64,000 nucleotides of DNA, taken from AWTP1-13 sp033764875 (GTDB lineage Bacteria > Pseudomonadota > Alphaproteobacteria > Rhizobiales > Hyphomicrobiaceae). The stretch is taken from NCBI GenBank assembly GCA_033764875.1, contig JANRIO010000008.1, positions 3,110 through 67,109 on the forward strand. Reading direction: 5' to 3'. The position numbers and the translations under genes were made by a program. How positions within the stretch are numbered: position 1 is the stretch's first letter; the number at the start of each line of letters is the position of its first letter. Below are positions 17,524-24,965 of the stretch, piece after piece. The notes beneath the pieces were generated by a model. The model had not been told where the DNA came from. It saw only the letters and a program-made list of their open reading frames with translations, and made no database searches.

Positions 17524-18639
17524 ATGTCGACGATCTCGCTGCTCCTCCTGCCGGGCGACGGAATCGGGCCCGAGGTGATGGTCGAGGTCGAGCGCGTGGT
17601 CGCGCTGCTCAACAAGAAGGGCAAGACCCAGTTCAAGACCGCGACCGATCTCGTCGGCGGGGCGGCCATCGACAAGTACGGCAAGCCGCTCAGCGACGAC
17701 GGGCTCGCCAAGGCGAAGGCGGCGGACGCCGTCATCTTCGGCGCGGTGGGTGGGCCGAAGTGGGACAAGGTGCCCTACGAGATCCGGCCCGAGGCCGGCC
17801 TCCTGCGCCTGCGCAAGGACCTCGACCTGTTCGCCAACCTGCGGCCCGCCATCTGCTACCCGGCGCTGGCCGAAGCCTCCAGCCTGCGGCGCGAGGTGGT
17901 CGAGGGGCTCGACATCCTGATCCTGCGCGAGCTGACGGGCGGCACCTACTTCGGCGAGCCGAAGGAGATCGTGACGCTCGAGAACGGGCAGAAGCGCGCC
18001 GTCGACACCACGGTCTACACGACGAGCGAGATCGAGCGCATCGCCCGCGTCGCCTTCGACCTCGCCCGCAAGCGCCGCAACAAGGTGCACTCGGCCGAGA
18101 AGCGCAACGTGATGCGCACCGGCGTGCTGTGGAACGAGGTCGTCACCGCCACGCACGCGCGCGAGGCCAAGGACGTGGAGCTGCACCACATCCTGGCCGA
18201 CGCCTGCGCCATGCAGCTCGTGCGCCACCCCAAGCAGTTCGACGTCATCGTCTGCGACAACCTGTTCGGCGACATGCTCTCGGACGAGGCCGCCATGCTG
18301 ACGGGCTCCATCGGCATGCTGCCCTCGGCCTCGCTCGGCGCCCCCGATCCCAAGACCGGCAAGGCGAAGGCGCTCTACGAGCCGGTGCACGGCTCGGCGC
18401 CCGACATCGCGGGCCAGGGCGTCGCCAATCCGATCGCGGCCATCGCCAGCTACGGCATGGCGCTGCGCTACTCGTGCGGCCTCGCCAAGGAGGCCGACCT
18501 GCTCGACAAGGCCATTGCCGGCACGCTGGCGCGGGGCCTGCGCACGAGCGACATCATGCAGCCCAACATGCGCAAGGTCGGCACCGGCGAGATGGGCTCG
18601 GCCATCATCGAGGAGATCGAGAAGCTGATGGCGGCGTAG
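17524..18639 (+). CDS. leuB: 3-isopropylmalate dehydrogenase
   Basis: A 371-residue LeuB, the NAD-dependent oxidative decarboxylase that forms 2-oxoisocaproate in leucine biosynthesis. The N-terminal LLPGDGIGPEV and ELTGGTYFGEPK are present. The metal and substrate signature is NLFGDMLSDEAAMLTGSIG, followed by PVHGSAPDIAGQG (NAD adenine loop). The start at 17524 was chosen because AAGGGGA precedes it and because the frame upstream to 17326 runs into the AT-rich island. No leuCD or leuA is nearby. A hairpin repeat begins five bases after the stop codon. Confidence 0.97.
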   Translation: MSTISLLLLPGDGIGPEVMVEVERVVALLNKKGKTQFKTATDLVGGAAIDKYGKPLSDDGLAKAKAADAVIFGAVGGPKWDKVPYEIRPEAGLLRLRKDLDLFANLRPAICYPALAEASSLRREVVEGLDILILRELTGGTYFGEPKEIVTLENGQKRAVDTTVYTTSEIERIARVAFDLARKRRNKVHSAEKRNVMRTGVLWNEVVTATHAREAKDVELHHILADACAMQLVRHPKQFDVIVCDNLFGDMLSDEAAMLTGSIGMLPSASLGAPDPKTGKAKALYEPVHGSAPDIAGQGVANPIAAIASYGMALRYSCGLAKEADLLDKAIAGTLARGLRTSDIMQPNMRKVGTGEMGSAIIEEIEKLMAA

Positions 18640-18643
18640 CTTT

Positions 18644-18755
18644 GTCGTCCTCGGGCGTGTCCCGAGGACCCAAGGTCCAGCACGCGGGCGGCTCGAAATC
18701 TCAGTCGCGCGTGCCTCCAGGCGGGCTGGATGCTCGGAGCAAGTCCGAGCATGAC
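18644..18755. repeat. REPIN-like element, family A copy 3
   Basis: Starts five bases after the leuB stop codon. The left hairpin is CCTCGGG, CGTGT, CCCGAGG. The right hairpin is GCTCGGA, GCAAG, TCCGAGC, ending in ATGAC. Its position suggests the hairpins form the 3' end of leuB mRNA. Confidence 0.75.
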
Positions 18756-18801
18756 AAGCGGAGAGGTCTCTCTCTCCCTTGAAGCGGAACGAGGAGCAGG
18801 C

Positions 18802-19326
18802 ATGGCTGAGGCAGTCGACTGGTCGGCGGACGTCCTGCGCGAGATGAAGGCGCGCGAGATCAACACGCTGTGCACCATTCCGGACGGGGGCCTGACGCGG
18901 CTCCTCAACCTCGTCTCCGACGACAAAGCCATGCGCCTGATCACGCTCTCGACCGAGGAGGAGGGCATGGGGCTGGTCACCGGCCAGTGGCTGGGCGGCA
19001 AGCGCGCCATGATCGCCATGCAGTCCTCGGGCGTCGGCAACTGCATCAATGCGCTGGGCTTCCCGTCCGTGATGCGCGTGCCGTGCCTGATGCTCGTCAC
19101 GATGCGCGGGCAATGGGGCGAGTTCAATCCGTGGCAGGTCTCCATGGGGCAGGCGACGCGGCCGGTGCTGGAGGCCGTCGGCGTCAAGTGCTTTCCCGTC
19201 GACGACGCGGCCGAGATCGGCGAGACGTTCGCGGCCGCCGCCGACTTCGCCTTCAACAGCCGGCTCAGCGTCGCCGTGCTGGTCAGCCAGCGTGTGATCG
19301 GCGCCAAGGGGTTCGGACAGAAATGA
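18802..19326 (+). CDS. thiamine diphosphate enzyme, PYR-domain subunit (sulfopyruvate/phosphonopyruvate decarboxylase-like alpha)
   Basis: A 174-residue stand-alone PYR domain of a thiamine-diphosphate decarboxylase. The catalytic glutamate that activates the cofactor is in STEEEGMGLVTG (about 50-61), followed by MQSSGVGNCINALG, a motif typical of the ComD / phosphonopyruvate decarboxylase group. The cofactor-binding PP domain is encoded by the next gene, which overlaps by ATGA. The start at 18802 has GAGGAG upstream; the longer frame to 18730 lies in repeat sequence. ComDE catalyses sulfopyruvate decarboxylation in coenzyme M synthesis, but no other coenzyme M or phosphonate genes are nearby, so the 2-oxo acid substrate is open. 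Confidence 0.85.
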   Translation: MAEAVDWSADVLREMKAREINTLCTIPDGGLTRLLNLVSDDKAMRLITLSTEEEGMGLVTGQWLGGKRAMIAMQSSGVGNCINALGFPSVMRVPCLMLVTMRGQWGEFNPWQVSMGQATRPVLEAVGVKCFPVDDAAEIGETFAAAADFAFNSRLSVAVLVSQRVIGAKGFGQK

Positions 19327-19913
19327 GCACGCGATCCAACAAGCTCGCCCGCCGCCCGCTGGTTGCCCGGCTTCTGGCGCAGCGCGACGGCGCCCTCGTG
19401 GTGCCGGGCCTCGGCAGCCCGACGTGGGACTGCTTCGCCGCCGGCGACAGCCCGGAATACCTCTACTCCTGGGGCGGCATGGGGCTTGCGGCCTCGACCG
19501 CGCTGGGGCTCGCCCTGGCGCGGCCCGACAAGCGCGTTCTGTGCCTCACCGGCGACGGCGAGATGATGATGGGCATCGGCTCGCTCGGCGTCATCGCCGA
19601 CCAGGCCCCGCACAACCTCGCCATCCTCGTCCTCGACAACGAGCGCTTCGGCGAGACGGGCCGGCAGAAGGGCCTGACCGGCACCAGCACCGATCTCACC
19701 CTCGTCGCCAACGGTTTCGGCATCGCCAAGACCATGCTGGTGAACGAGGAGAGCCAGATCGCGGCGTTCGGCGATTTCCTGTTCCGCACGCCCGGCCCCG
19801 TGCTGGCGGTGGCCAAGATCGCGCTCAGCGAGGATCCCTGGGCGCTGCCCGAGAAGGACGGCGTGACCATCGCGCACCGCTTCCGCGTGGCGCTCGGCGT
19901 CGAGCAGGCCTGA
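19323..19913 (+). CDS. thiamine diphosphate enzyme, PP-domain subunit (sulfopyruvate/phosphonopyruvate decarboxylase-like beta)
   Basis: A 196-residue cofactor-binding half of a split thiamine-diphosphate decarboxylase. YSWGGMGLAASTALGLALA is followed by the ThDP/Mg motif starting GDGEMMMGIGSLG (GDG-x24-28-N), closing with LDNERFGETG, whose asparagine binds the metal. It must pair with the product of the overlapping upstream gene to form an active site. The start ATG at 19323 overlaps the preceding stop codon (ATGA), implying translational coupling and equal stoichiometry. The M20 peptidase gene begins 26 bases downstream. Confidence 0.87.
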   Translation: MSTRSNKLARRPLVARLLAQRDGALVVPGLGSPTWDCFAAGDSPEYLYSWGGMGLAASTALGLALARPDKRVLCLTGDGEMMMGIGSLGVIADQAPHNLAILVLDNERFGETGRQKGLTGTSTDLTLVANGFGIAKTMLVNEESQIAAFGDFLFRTPGPVLAVAKIALSEDPWALPEKDGVTIAHRFRVALGVEQA

Positions 19914-19939
19914 ACGGCAATCGAGGGCAGCGAGAGATC

Positions 19940-21106
19940 ATGACGCAGACGGCACACGAGACGCAGGTACTCGACTGGCTCGCGGGGCAGAAGGCCGCCA
20001 TGCTGGCGCTGCTCCAGGAGGTCGTCGACACCGACAGCGGCAGCTACGACAAGGCCGGCGTCGATGCCGTGGGCGCCCGCTTCATCCGCTTCTTCGCCGA
20101 GCACGGCCTGCCGACCACGGTCGAGGCCAACGCCACCTACGGCGACGCCATCCACGTGCGCCTCGACGACGTCGTCCGCAACGACAAGCCGGTGCTGCTG
20201 ATGGGCCATCGCGACACGGTGTTCCCCAAGGGCGAGGCCGGGCGCCGGCCGTTCCGCATCGAGGCGGGCCGCGCCTATGGGCCCGGCGTCGCCGACATGA
20301 AGGCCGGCCTCGTCATGAACGCCTTCGTGCTCGCCGCCATGAAGAAATTCGGCGCCCCCGTGCCGGTGATCGGGCTGATCACCTCGGACGAGGAGATCGC
20401 CTCGCCGTCGTCGCGGCCGATCATCGAGCGCGTGGCGCGCGACTGCCGGGCCGTGCTCAACGCCGAGCCGGGCCGGCCGTCGGGCAACATCGTCACGGGC
20501 CGCAAGGGCGGCGTCTTCATGGCCTTCGAGGTGACGGGCAAGGCCGCGCACTCGGGCGGCAACTTCGAGAAGGGCATCAGCGCCGTCGGCGAGCTGGCGC
20601 ACAAGGTGGTGGCGCTGCACGCGCTGACCGGCCTGCGCCCCGGCATCACGGTGAACGTGGGTCTCGTCAAGGGCGGCCAGTCGGTGAACACCACGGCGCC
20701 GTCCGCCGAGGGGCAGATCGACCTGCGCTACGTGAGGCGTGAGGACCGCGCCGTGGCGCTGGCCGAGGTCGAGCGCATCATCGCCACCTCCACGGTCAAG
20801 GGCGCCACGGCCAGCCTGACCATCCGTGGCGAGTTCCTGCCGCTGGATGCCGGCGAGGCGGCGGCGGATCTGTTCGCCACCTACACAGACGCGGCCGCCG
20901 CGGCCGGCCTCAAGGTCGAGGGCGAGTTCACCGGCGGCTGTGCCGATTCCGGCTTCACGGCGGCCGTCGGCTGCCCGACGCTGTGCGCGACCGGGCCGGT
21001 GGGCGCCAACGCCCACACGCCCGAGGAGGTGCTCGAGGTCGAGAGCATGGTGCCGCGCGCGCAGGCCGCAGCACTCACCATTCTGCGCCTGCCGCCGCAG
21101 GGGTAG
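19940..21106 (+). CDS. M20 family peptidase, carboxypeptidase G2-like
   Basis: A 388-residue M20A zinc peptidase similar to glutamate carboxypeptidase (CPG2). MGHRDTVFP carries the first metal histidine, GPGVADMKAG the bridging aspartate, TSDEEIASP the catalytic and metal glutamates and AHSGGNFEKGISA the dimerisation-domain histidine. NAHTPEE near the C-terminus supplies the final histidine. No signal peptide is seen, so it is cytosolic, unlike secreted CPG2. It is the third gene of a probable operon after the split thiamine-diphosphate enzyme. The combination suggests a pathway that releases an acid from an amide conjugate, but the order of steps is speculation. Confidence 0.9.
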   Translation: MTQTAHETQVLDWLAGQKAAMLALLQEVVDTDSGSYDKAGVDAVGARFIRFFAEHGLPTTVEANATYGDAIHVRLDDVVRNDKPVLLMGHRDTVFPKGEAGRRPFRIEAGRAYGPGVADMKAGLVMNAFVLAAMKKFGAPVPVIGLITSDEEIASPSSRPIIERVARDCRAVLNAEPGRPSGNIVTGRKGGVFMAFEVTGKAAHSGGNFEKGISAVGELAHKVVALHALTGLRPGITVNVGLVKGGQSVNTTAPSAEGQIDLRYVRREDRAVALAEVERIIATSTVKGATASLTIRGEFLPLDAGEAAADLFATYTDAAAAAGLKVEGEFTGGCADSGFTAAVGCPTLCATGPVGANAHTPEEVLEVESMVPRAQAAALTILRLPPQG

Positions 21107-21164
21107 GCCTCGCCCGATGCGGCCGGGTTCGCGCCGTGCCCACGCCGGCCGCGGCGCGAGCGCT

Positions 21165-21187
21165 CACGGCCCAGTCCCGGCCAGGCG
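21165..21187 (+). repeat. 23-bp direct repeat, first copy
   Basis: The motif CACGGCCCAGTCCCGG followed by CCAGGCG occurs at 21165-21187 and again, identically, at 21525-21547. The two copies are exactly 360 bases apart. They flank the family C repeat and the first family B hairpin, so they may mark a duplicated target or unit boundary. Confidence 0.7.
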
Positions 21188-21210
21188 AGAGCCGGCATCG
21201 CGTTGCCTCG

Positions 21211-21373
21211 ATCATTTCAGGACTTGATGGAAGCTGCGCGCTCTCGGGCAGCGCACCCACACTCTCGAGAATGCCCTCCAGCATGGCGCGCCGGCGTCAG
21301 CCCGGTGTCCCCGTTGCGCTTGATCCGACAGCTGAAAGATCGCGGATCGTCGTGCTCGCGCACGACGTCCGGG
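21211..21373 (+). repeat. dispersed ~165-bp repeat, family C copy 1
   Basis: Matches, in inverted orientation, the segment 41674-41840, at roughly 80 % identity by eye. Both copies start ATCATTTCAGGACTTGATGG and end GACGTCCGGG. Read on its minus strand, each copy keeps a short open frame with a shared pattern (D-V-V-R-x-H, then R-S-F-S or G-S-F-S), suggesting a decayed gene fragment or a conserved structured repeat. Confidence 0.75.
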
Positions 21374-21454
21374 AAAGCCAAAGCAGAGAGACAGGGCGCA
21401 AGGCGGATCGCGGCCAAGCCTGCTTCCGCCTTTCTCTGAACCACATGAGCTCGA

Positions 21455-21720
21455 GCTTGCCTTGATCCCCGCCTGCGCGGGGATGACGGTTGGGGATGTG
21501 TGGGCTCTCGACATTCTTCAACGTCACGGCCCAGTCCCGGCCAGGCGTTGCATGGAGCGCCTGCACGGGTTCCATCTCACGCCAGCTCTGGTGCCGGAAC
21601 CGAGGCTTGCGTGGATCCCCGCCTTGGCGTCGCGGAGGCGGGCATGACGGTTGGGGATGCAGTGGGCTCTCGACATTCTCCAACGTCATGCCCGCGCAGG
21701 CGGGCATCCAGGCACGCTCG
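21455..21720. repeat. REPIN-like family B cluster (copy 3)
   Basis: Three hairpins of the family B type in 266 bases: ATCCCCGC-CTGC-GCGGGGAT at 21465-21484, a degenerate one at 21615-21645, and ATGCCCGC-GCAG-GCGGGCAT at 21688-21707 in opposite orientation. GATGACGGTTGGGGATG follows the first two, as in copy 1 near 6.9 kb. The cluster appears to be a tandem, partly duplicated REPIN. Confidence 0.7.
21525..21547 (+). repeat. 23-bp direct repeat, second copy
   Basis: The second identical copy of the motif at 21165-21187, placed just after a segment reading CTCGACATTCTTCAACGT. A near-identical CTCGACATTCTCCAACGT also occurs at 21669-21686 ahead of the third family B hairpin, so part of this block is itself duplicated. 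Confidence 0.7.
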
Positions 21721-21819
21721 AGTCATGCCGACAAGCGAAAGTGTAGTCCTGTGGTCAAAACTTGCCCGTCGGTATCGCACCTTTGCTTGCGCGCAGCCGC
21801 CACGCCAACCATGCGCGCG

Positions 21820-21884
21820 GATACCGCCGAGCTTTGCGCGCTATCGCCTGTCGCGACAGGTCAAACTTTAAGCTCGGCGGTATC
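21820..21884. repeat. nested perfect inverted repeat (cruciform-capable)
   Basis: A perfect 15-bp inverted repeat, GATACCGCCGAGCTT (21820-21834) and AAGCTCGGCGGTATC (21870-21884), encloses a second, perfect 14-bp palindrome CCTGTCGCGACAGG (21847-21860). The 35-base spacer contains the palindrome almost centrally. Possible roles are a transposon end or recombination site, a strong bidirectional terminator or a protein-binding site. It faces the 3' end of the DUF2130 gene across about 235 bases. Confidence 0.75.
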
Positions 21885-22120
21885 AGGCAACGCGATGGGC
21901 CGGCTCTCGCCTCGCGGGGCGAGCGGGCGCGCGGCGCTTGATCGCGATCCGCGCGGCACTCGGCCACCTCCTGTGGCAGAGGCACCCGGTGCGCGCGGGG
22001 CCGCGCGCGTCCACGCCCGAGCCTTGCCGCGTACGGATGCGGCGACAGCCAATCGGCGCCCACCAGCCGCACGCGGAGCCGTTACCCTTGCTCGGCCCCG
22101 CCCAACCCCTGTGAGCCGCC

Positions 22121-23338
22121 TCAGGCCGCCTCGCCGGCCGCGTCGGCCTCCGGGCCGTTGCCGGCGGTGCCGATGATGCGGTCGACCTCGAAGGAGAGGT
22201 CGCCGCGCGCCTTCTCCACCGAGCGGATCAGCTTGTTGCGCTGGTCCCACAGGCGGCGGTGCGCCTCCTGCTCCTTCTGGTCGAGCTCGAGCATGCGCTT
22301 GACCTGGGTCTCGACCTGGTCGACGAGCTGCTTGAAGTGCTCCGAGGTGATGAAGCGGTAGAGATCCTCCGACTTCTGCCCGCGCTCCTCGCTGCTCGCC
22401 CGCAGCGCGTGCATGCGCAGCACCTGGCCGCGCAAGATCTGGGCCAGCGCCACGACGCGCGAGGGCGCCGCCACGATGACGCCGTCCTGCGGATGGATCT
22501 GCTGCTTGTCCTTGGGGAACTTGTTGCTCGACAGGATGGCGTGGTCGGCCCCTTCCGCGATCTTGTCGGCGCGCAGCTTGTTGACGAACTCGTTCTGCCA
22601 GGCGTTGCGGTTCTTGGCGTCGTAGATGATCTTGCCGCACTCCTGGCCGTTGTTGAGCACGATATGGATCACGTCGGCGCCGTTGACGCCCTTGCCGACG
22701 CGCCAGATGCGGTCCTCCGGGAACGCCTCCTTCAGCGCCTCGAACAGATCGATCTCGGAGGCCTCGCCGAGCTCGTTGGAGGTCTTGGCCTCGAGCTGGC
22801 GCTGCAGATCCTGCAGCTTCTGCTGCAGCCGCTGCGTCTCCTCGAAGGCCTTGGACTTCTCGGCGAGCACGGCCGCGTCGCGCTCCTGCTGCAGGGTCTC
22901 GCGGGCCAGCGCGACGCGCTCGGCGACGGACCTCTCCTGCTCGGCCTTGAGCGCGGCCATCTGCGCCTGGACGGCAGCCCGTGCGGCCTCCGCCTCCTCG
23001 AGCTTGCGCTGAAACTCGGCGGCCTTGGCGGCCTCGGAGGCTTGCGTCGCGGCCAGGATCCGCGCCCGCTCCTCGGCAAGGCGCGCGGCGGCGTCCGCCG
23101 CCGCCTGGCGCCGGGCGGCCTCGACCCCGGCCTCGAGGGCTGCCTTGGCCCGCGCCTTGATCTCGACCGCCTTGCGCTCGTGCTCGGCCACCAGGGCGGC
23201 CATGCGCTGCTCCTGCTCCTCGGTCATGCGGCGGCGGATCTCCTCGAACTTGTCGTGGGAGATCGGCTGCTCGCACCAGGGGCAGAATTCCCCTTCCGTG
23301 TCATGGACATGCGCTGCCGCGCTGTTGAGACCTGCCAT
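22121..23338 (-). CDS. DUF2130 domain-containing protein
   Basis: A 405-residue protein with an N-terminal CPWCEQPIS zinc-knuckle-like pair of cysteines (about 18-26). A long alanine/glutamate/arginine-rich coiled coil follows to about residue 190, then the DUF2130 domain from about 205 to 375 (NELGEASEIDLFEALKEAF at its start, KIIYDAKNRNAW, then ADHAILSSNKFPKD). DUF2130 is related to restriction-endonuclease-like folds by published comparison, and the E-AKN-type strand fits that. Its cellular role is not established. The start at 23338 has GAGGAG seven bases upstream; the open frame extends further but without a site. It is divergent from the FAD oxidase gene. Confidence 0.87.
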   Translation of the reverse strand: MAGLNSAAAHVHDTEGEFCPWCEQPISHDKFEEIRRRMTEEQEQRMAALVAEHERKAVEIKARAKAALEAGVEAARRQAAADAAARLAEERARILAATQASEAAKAAEFQRKLEEAEAARAAVQAQMAALKAEQERSVAERVALARETLQQERDAAVLAEKSKAFEETQRLQQKLQDLQRQLEAKTSNELGEASEIDLFEALKEAFPEDRIWRVGKGVNGADVIHIVLNNGQECGKIIYDAKNRNAWQNEFVNKLRADKIAEGADHAILSSNKFPKDKQQIHPQDGVIVAAPSRVVALAQILRGQVLRMHALRASSEERGQKSEDLYRFITSEHFKQLVDQVETQVKRMLELDQKEQEAHRRLWDQRNKLIRSVEKARGDLSFEVDRIIGTAGNGPEADAAGEAA

Positions 23339-23492
23339 CCGCCGCTCCTCATGATGCAAGGGACGCCCGCACACGCCGCCGACCAGTATGTTCTCTTTTT
23401 GTTCCAGGCGCAAGAGGCCATCAGACCGTTTCCCACGGTGCGCTGGAACCCGTCGCCGAAGCGTGGCATCACCCGATTCGCGAGGAGAGACC

Positions 23493-24611
23493 ATGGCGAA
23501 CGCGGCGGATGTTGAAATCGTGGTGGTGGGGGCCGGCGCCGTCGGCCTTGCCATCGGCCGCGCGCTCGCGGAGGCGGGCCACGAGGTGCTGGTGCTCGAG
23601 CAGCACGCCCTGATCGGCTCGGAGACGAGCTCGCGCAACAGCGAGGTCATCCACGCCGGCATCTACTACCCGACCGGCAGCCTCAGGGCGCGGCTGTGCG
23701 TCGCCGGCAAGCACATGCTCTACGATTTCTGCCGCGACCACGCCGTGCCGCACGCGCGCTGCACCAAGCTGCTCGTCGCCACCCACGACAGCCAGCTCAA
23801 GAAGCTCGCCCAGCTCGCCGAGACGGCCAAGGCCAACGGCGTCGACGACCTCGAGCCGCTCGATGCGGCCGCGGCACGGGCCCTGGAGCCGGAGCTTGCC
23901 TGCGTCGCGGCGCTGCTGTCGCCCTCCACCGGCGTCATCGACAGCCACGCCTACATGCTCACCCTGCAGGGGCTGATCGAGGCGGCCGGCGGCTCCGTGG
24001 TGCTGCGCTGCCCGGTGCTCGCCATCGACCGGCAGGCGGACGGGATCTTCAGGCTCACGACCGGGGGCGAGGATGCGGGCACGCTGACCTGCCGGCGCCT
24101 CGTGCTGTCGGCGGGCCTGCACGCCTCCAGGCTCGCCGCCACCCTCACCGCCTCGACGGGCTACGTGCCGCCGCCCACCTACTATGCCAAGGGGCAGTAC
24201 TACGCGCTGTCCGGCCGCTCGCCGTTCGCGCGCCACATCTATCCGATGCCGGACGGCGCCTGGCTCGGCCTGCACGCCACCGTCGACATCGGCGGGCGCT
24301 GCAAGTTCGGCCCCGACATCGCCTGGATCCCCGACATCGACTACACCTTCGAGCCCGAGAAGCTTGCCGCCTTCCTCGATTTCATCCGCACCTACTATCC
24401 CGGCCTCGACGTGGCGCGGCTGCATCCCGACTACACCGGCATCCGGCCGAAGCTCTACCGGGAGGGCGAGGCGGTGCCGGACTTCTTCATCCATGGCCAG
24501 GCCGTGCACGGCATCGAGGGGCTGGTCGCGCTCTACGGCATCGAGAGCCCGGGCCTCACCGCCTCGCTCGCCATCGGCGCGCGGGTTGCCGAGATGCTGG
24601 AGGCCGCCTAG
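23493..24611 (+). CDS. FAD-dependent oxidoreductase, L-2-hydroxyglutarate oxidase-like
   Basis: A 372-residue flavoprotein of the DAO fold closest in pattern to L-2-hydroxyglutarate dehydrogenase/oxidase (LhgO). The FAD motif VVGAGAVGLAIGRAL is at about 10-24, and the LhgO-type SSRNSEVIHAGIYYP follows at about 46-60. Near the C-terminus, HGIEGLVALYGIESPGLT corresponds to the second FAD contact. LhgO oxidises L-2-hydroxyglutarate to 2-oxoglutarate and is used in lysine catabolism and metabolite repair. It is somewhat shorter than E. coli LhgO (about 422). The start at 23493 follows GAGGAGAGA. An ALDH7-type gene typical of lysine catabolism lies 3 kb downstream. Confidence 0.87.
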   Translation: MANAADVEIVVVGAGAVGLAIGRALAEAGHEVLVLEQHALIGSETSSRNSEVIHAGIYYPTGSLRARLCVAGKHMLYDFCRDHAVPHARCTKLLVATHDSQLKKLAQLAETAKANGVDDLEPLDAAAARALEPELACVAALLSPSTGVIDSHAYMLTLQGLIEAAGGSVVLRCPVLAIDRQADGIFRLTTGGEDAGTLTCRRLVLSAGLHASRLAATLTASTGYVPPPTYYAKGQYYALSGRSPFARHIYPMPDGAWLGLHATVDIGGRCKFGPDIAWIPDIDYTFEPEKLAAFLDFIRTYYPGLDVARLHPDYTGIRPKLYREGEAVPDFFIHGQAVHGIEGLVALYGIESPGLTASLAIGARVAEMLEAA

Positions 24612-24965
24612 TGTCCTGACCGCGAAATTCGTCTCATTCTGCCGCACGCGAGCAACGAGGTCTGAAGGACACGAGGAGACTCATGAAGCTCGTGCTCTGG
24701 CACCGACAGATGATACCTATGTCATCCTCGGGCTTGTCCCGAGGATCCAGCGTCCAGCGGGCGCCGGAGCAAGCCGAGAGATGGATGGTCGGGACACGCC
24801 CGACCATGACAAGCACGTACAGTCCGTTGGAGTCCGAGCACGAGTGTGAGTTGGACCGACAGGTCCGTCTCCCAATCAAGCCGCAAGCGATGCAACGGAC
24901 TTCTCGGTCATCACACTAGCCGTCTCAAAGAGCCCGCTACGGGCCGCTTTCTTCTGGGGGGATGC
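24612..24965. other. 354-bp intergenic stretch with a family A repeat
   Basis: No gene is supportable. A near-perfect REPIN-like element occupies 24721-24810. The bases after it (24811-24965) hold no recognisable operator or promoter, although this segment must contain the start signals of the downstream FAD gene. Confidence 0.5.
24721..24810. repeat. REPIN-like element, family A copy 4 (best preserved)
   Basis: A 90-bp unit with GTCAT at the left end and ATGAC at the right. The left hairpin is CCTCGGG-CTTGT-CCCGAGG (24726-24744). The right hairpin is GGTCGGG-ACACG-CCCGACC (24787-24805). The centre contains GCGCCGGAGCAAGC, whose complement is the centre of the copies at 61.0 and 62.9 kb. This copy best defines the family. 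Confidence 0.85.

Larger units (their letters stand above)
21107..22120. other. 1-kb gene-free repeat cluster
   Basis: Between the M20 gene and the DUF2130 gene I find no supportable reading frame on either strand. The region is a mosaic of repeats: a 23-bp direct repeat 360 bases apart, one copy of the ~165-bp family C, an imperfect hairpin (AAGGCGG at 21400-21406 with CCGCCTT at 21426-21432), three family B hairpins, and a long nested inverted repeat at 21820-21884. It looks like a landing site where small mobile repeats have accumulated. Confidence 0.7.

Noticed and set aside
18802..19913. Naming the split ThDP enzyme comD/comE
   Set aside because: Family similarity is clear but the neighbouring genes give no support for coenzyme M synthesis.
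21165..21720. Possible CRISPR array in the 21-kb repeat cluster
   Set aside because: Repeats differ in type and spacing (360, 150, 70 bases), form hairpins of unlike sequence, and no cas genes are present.
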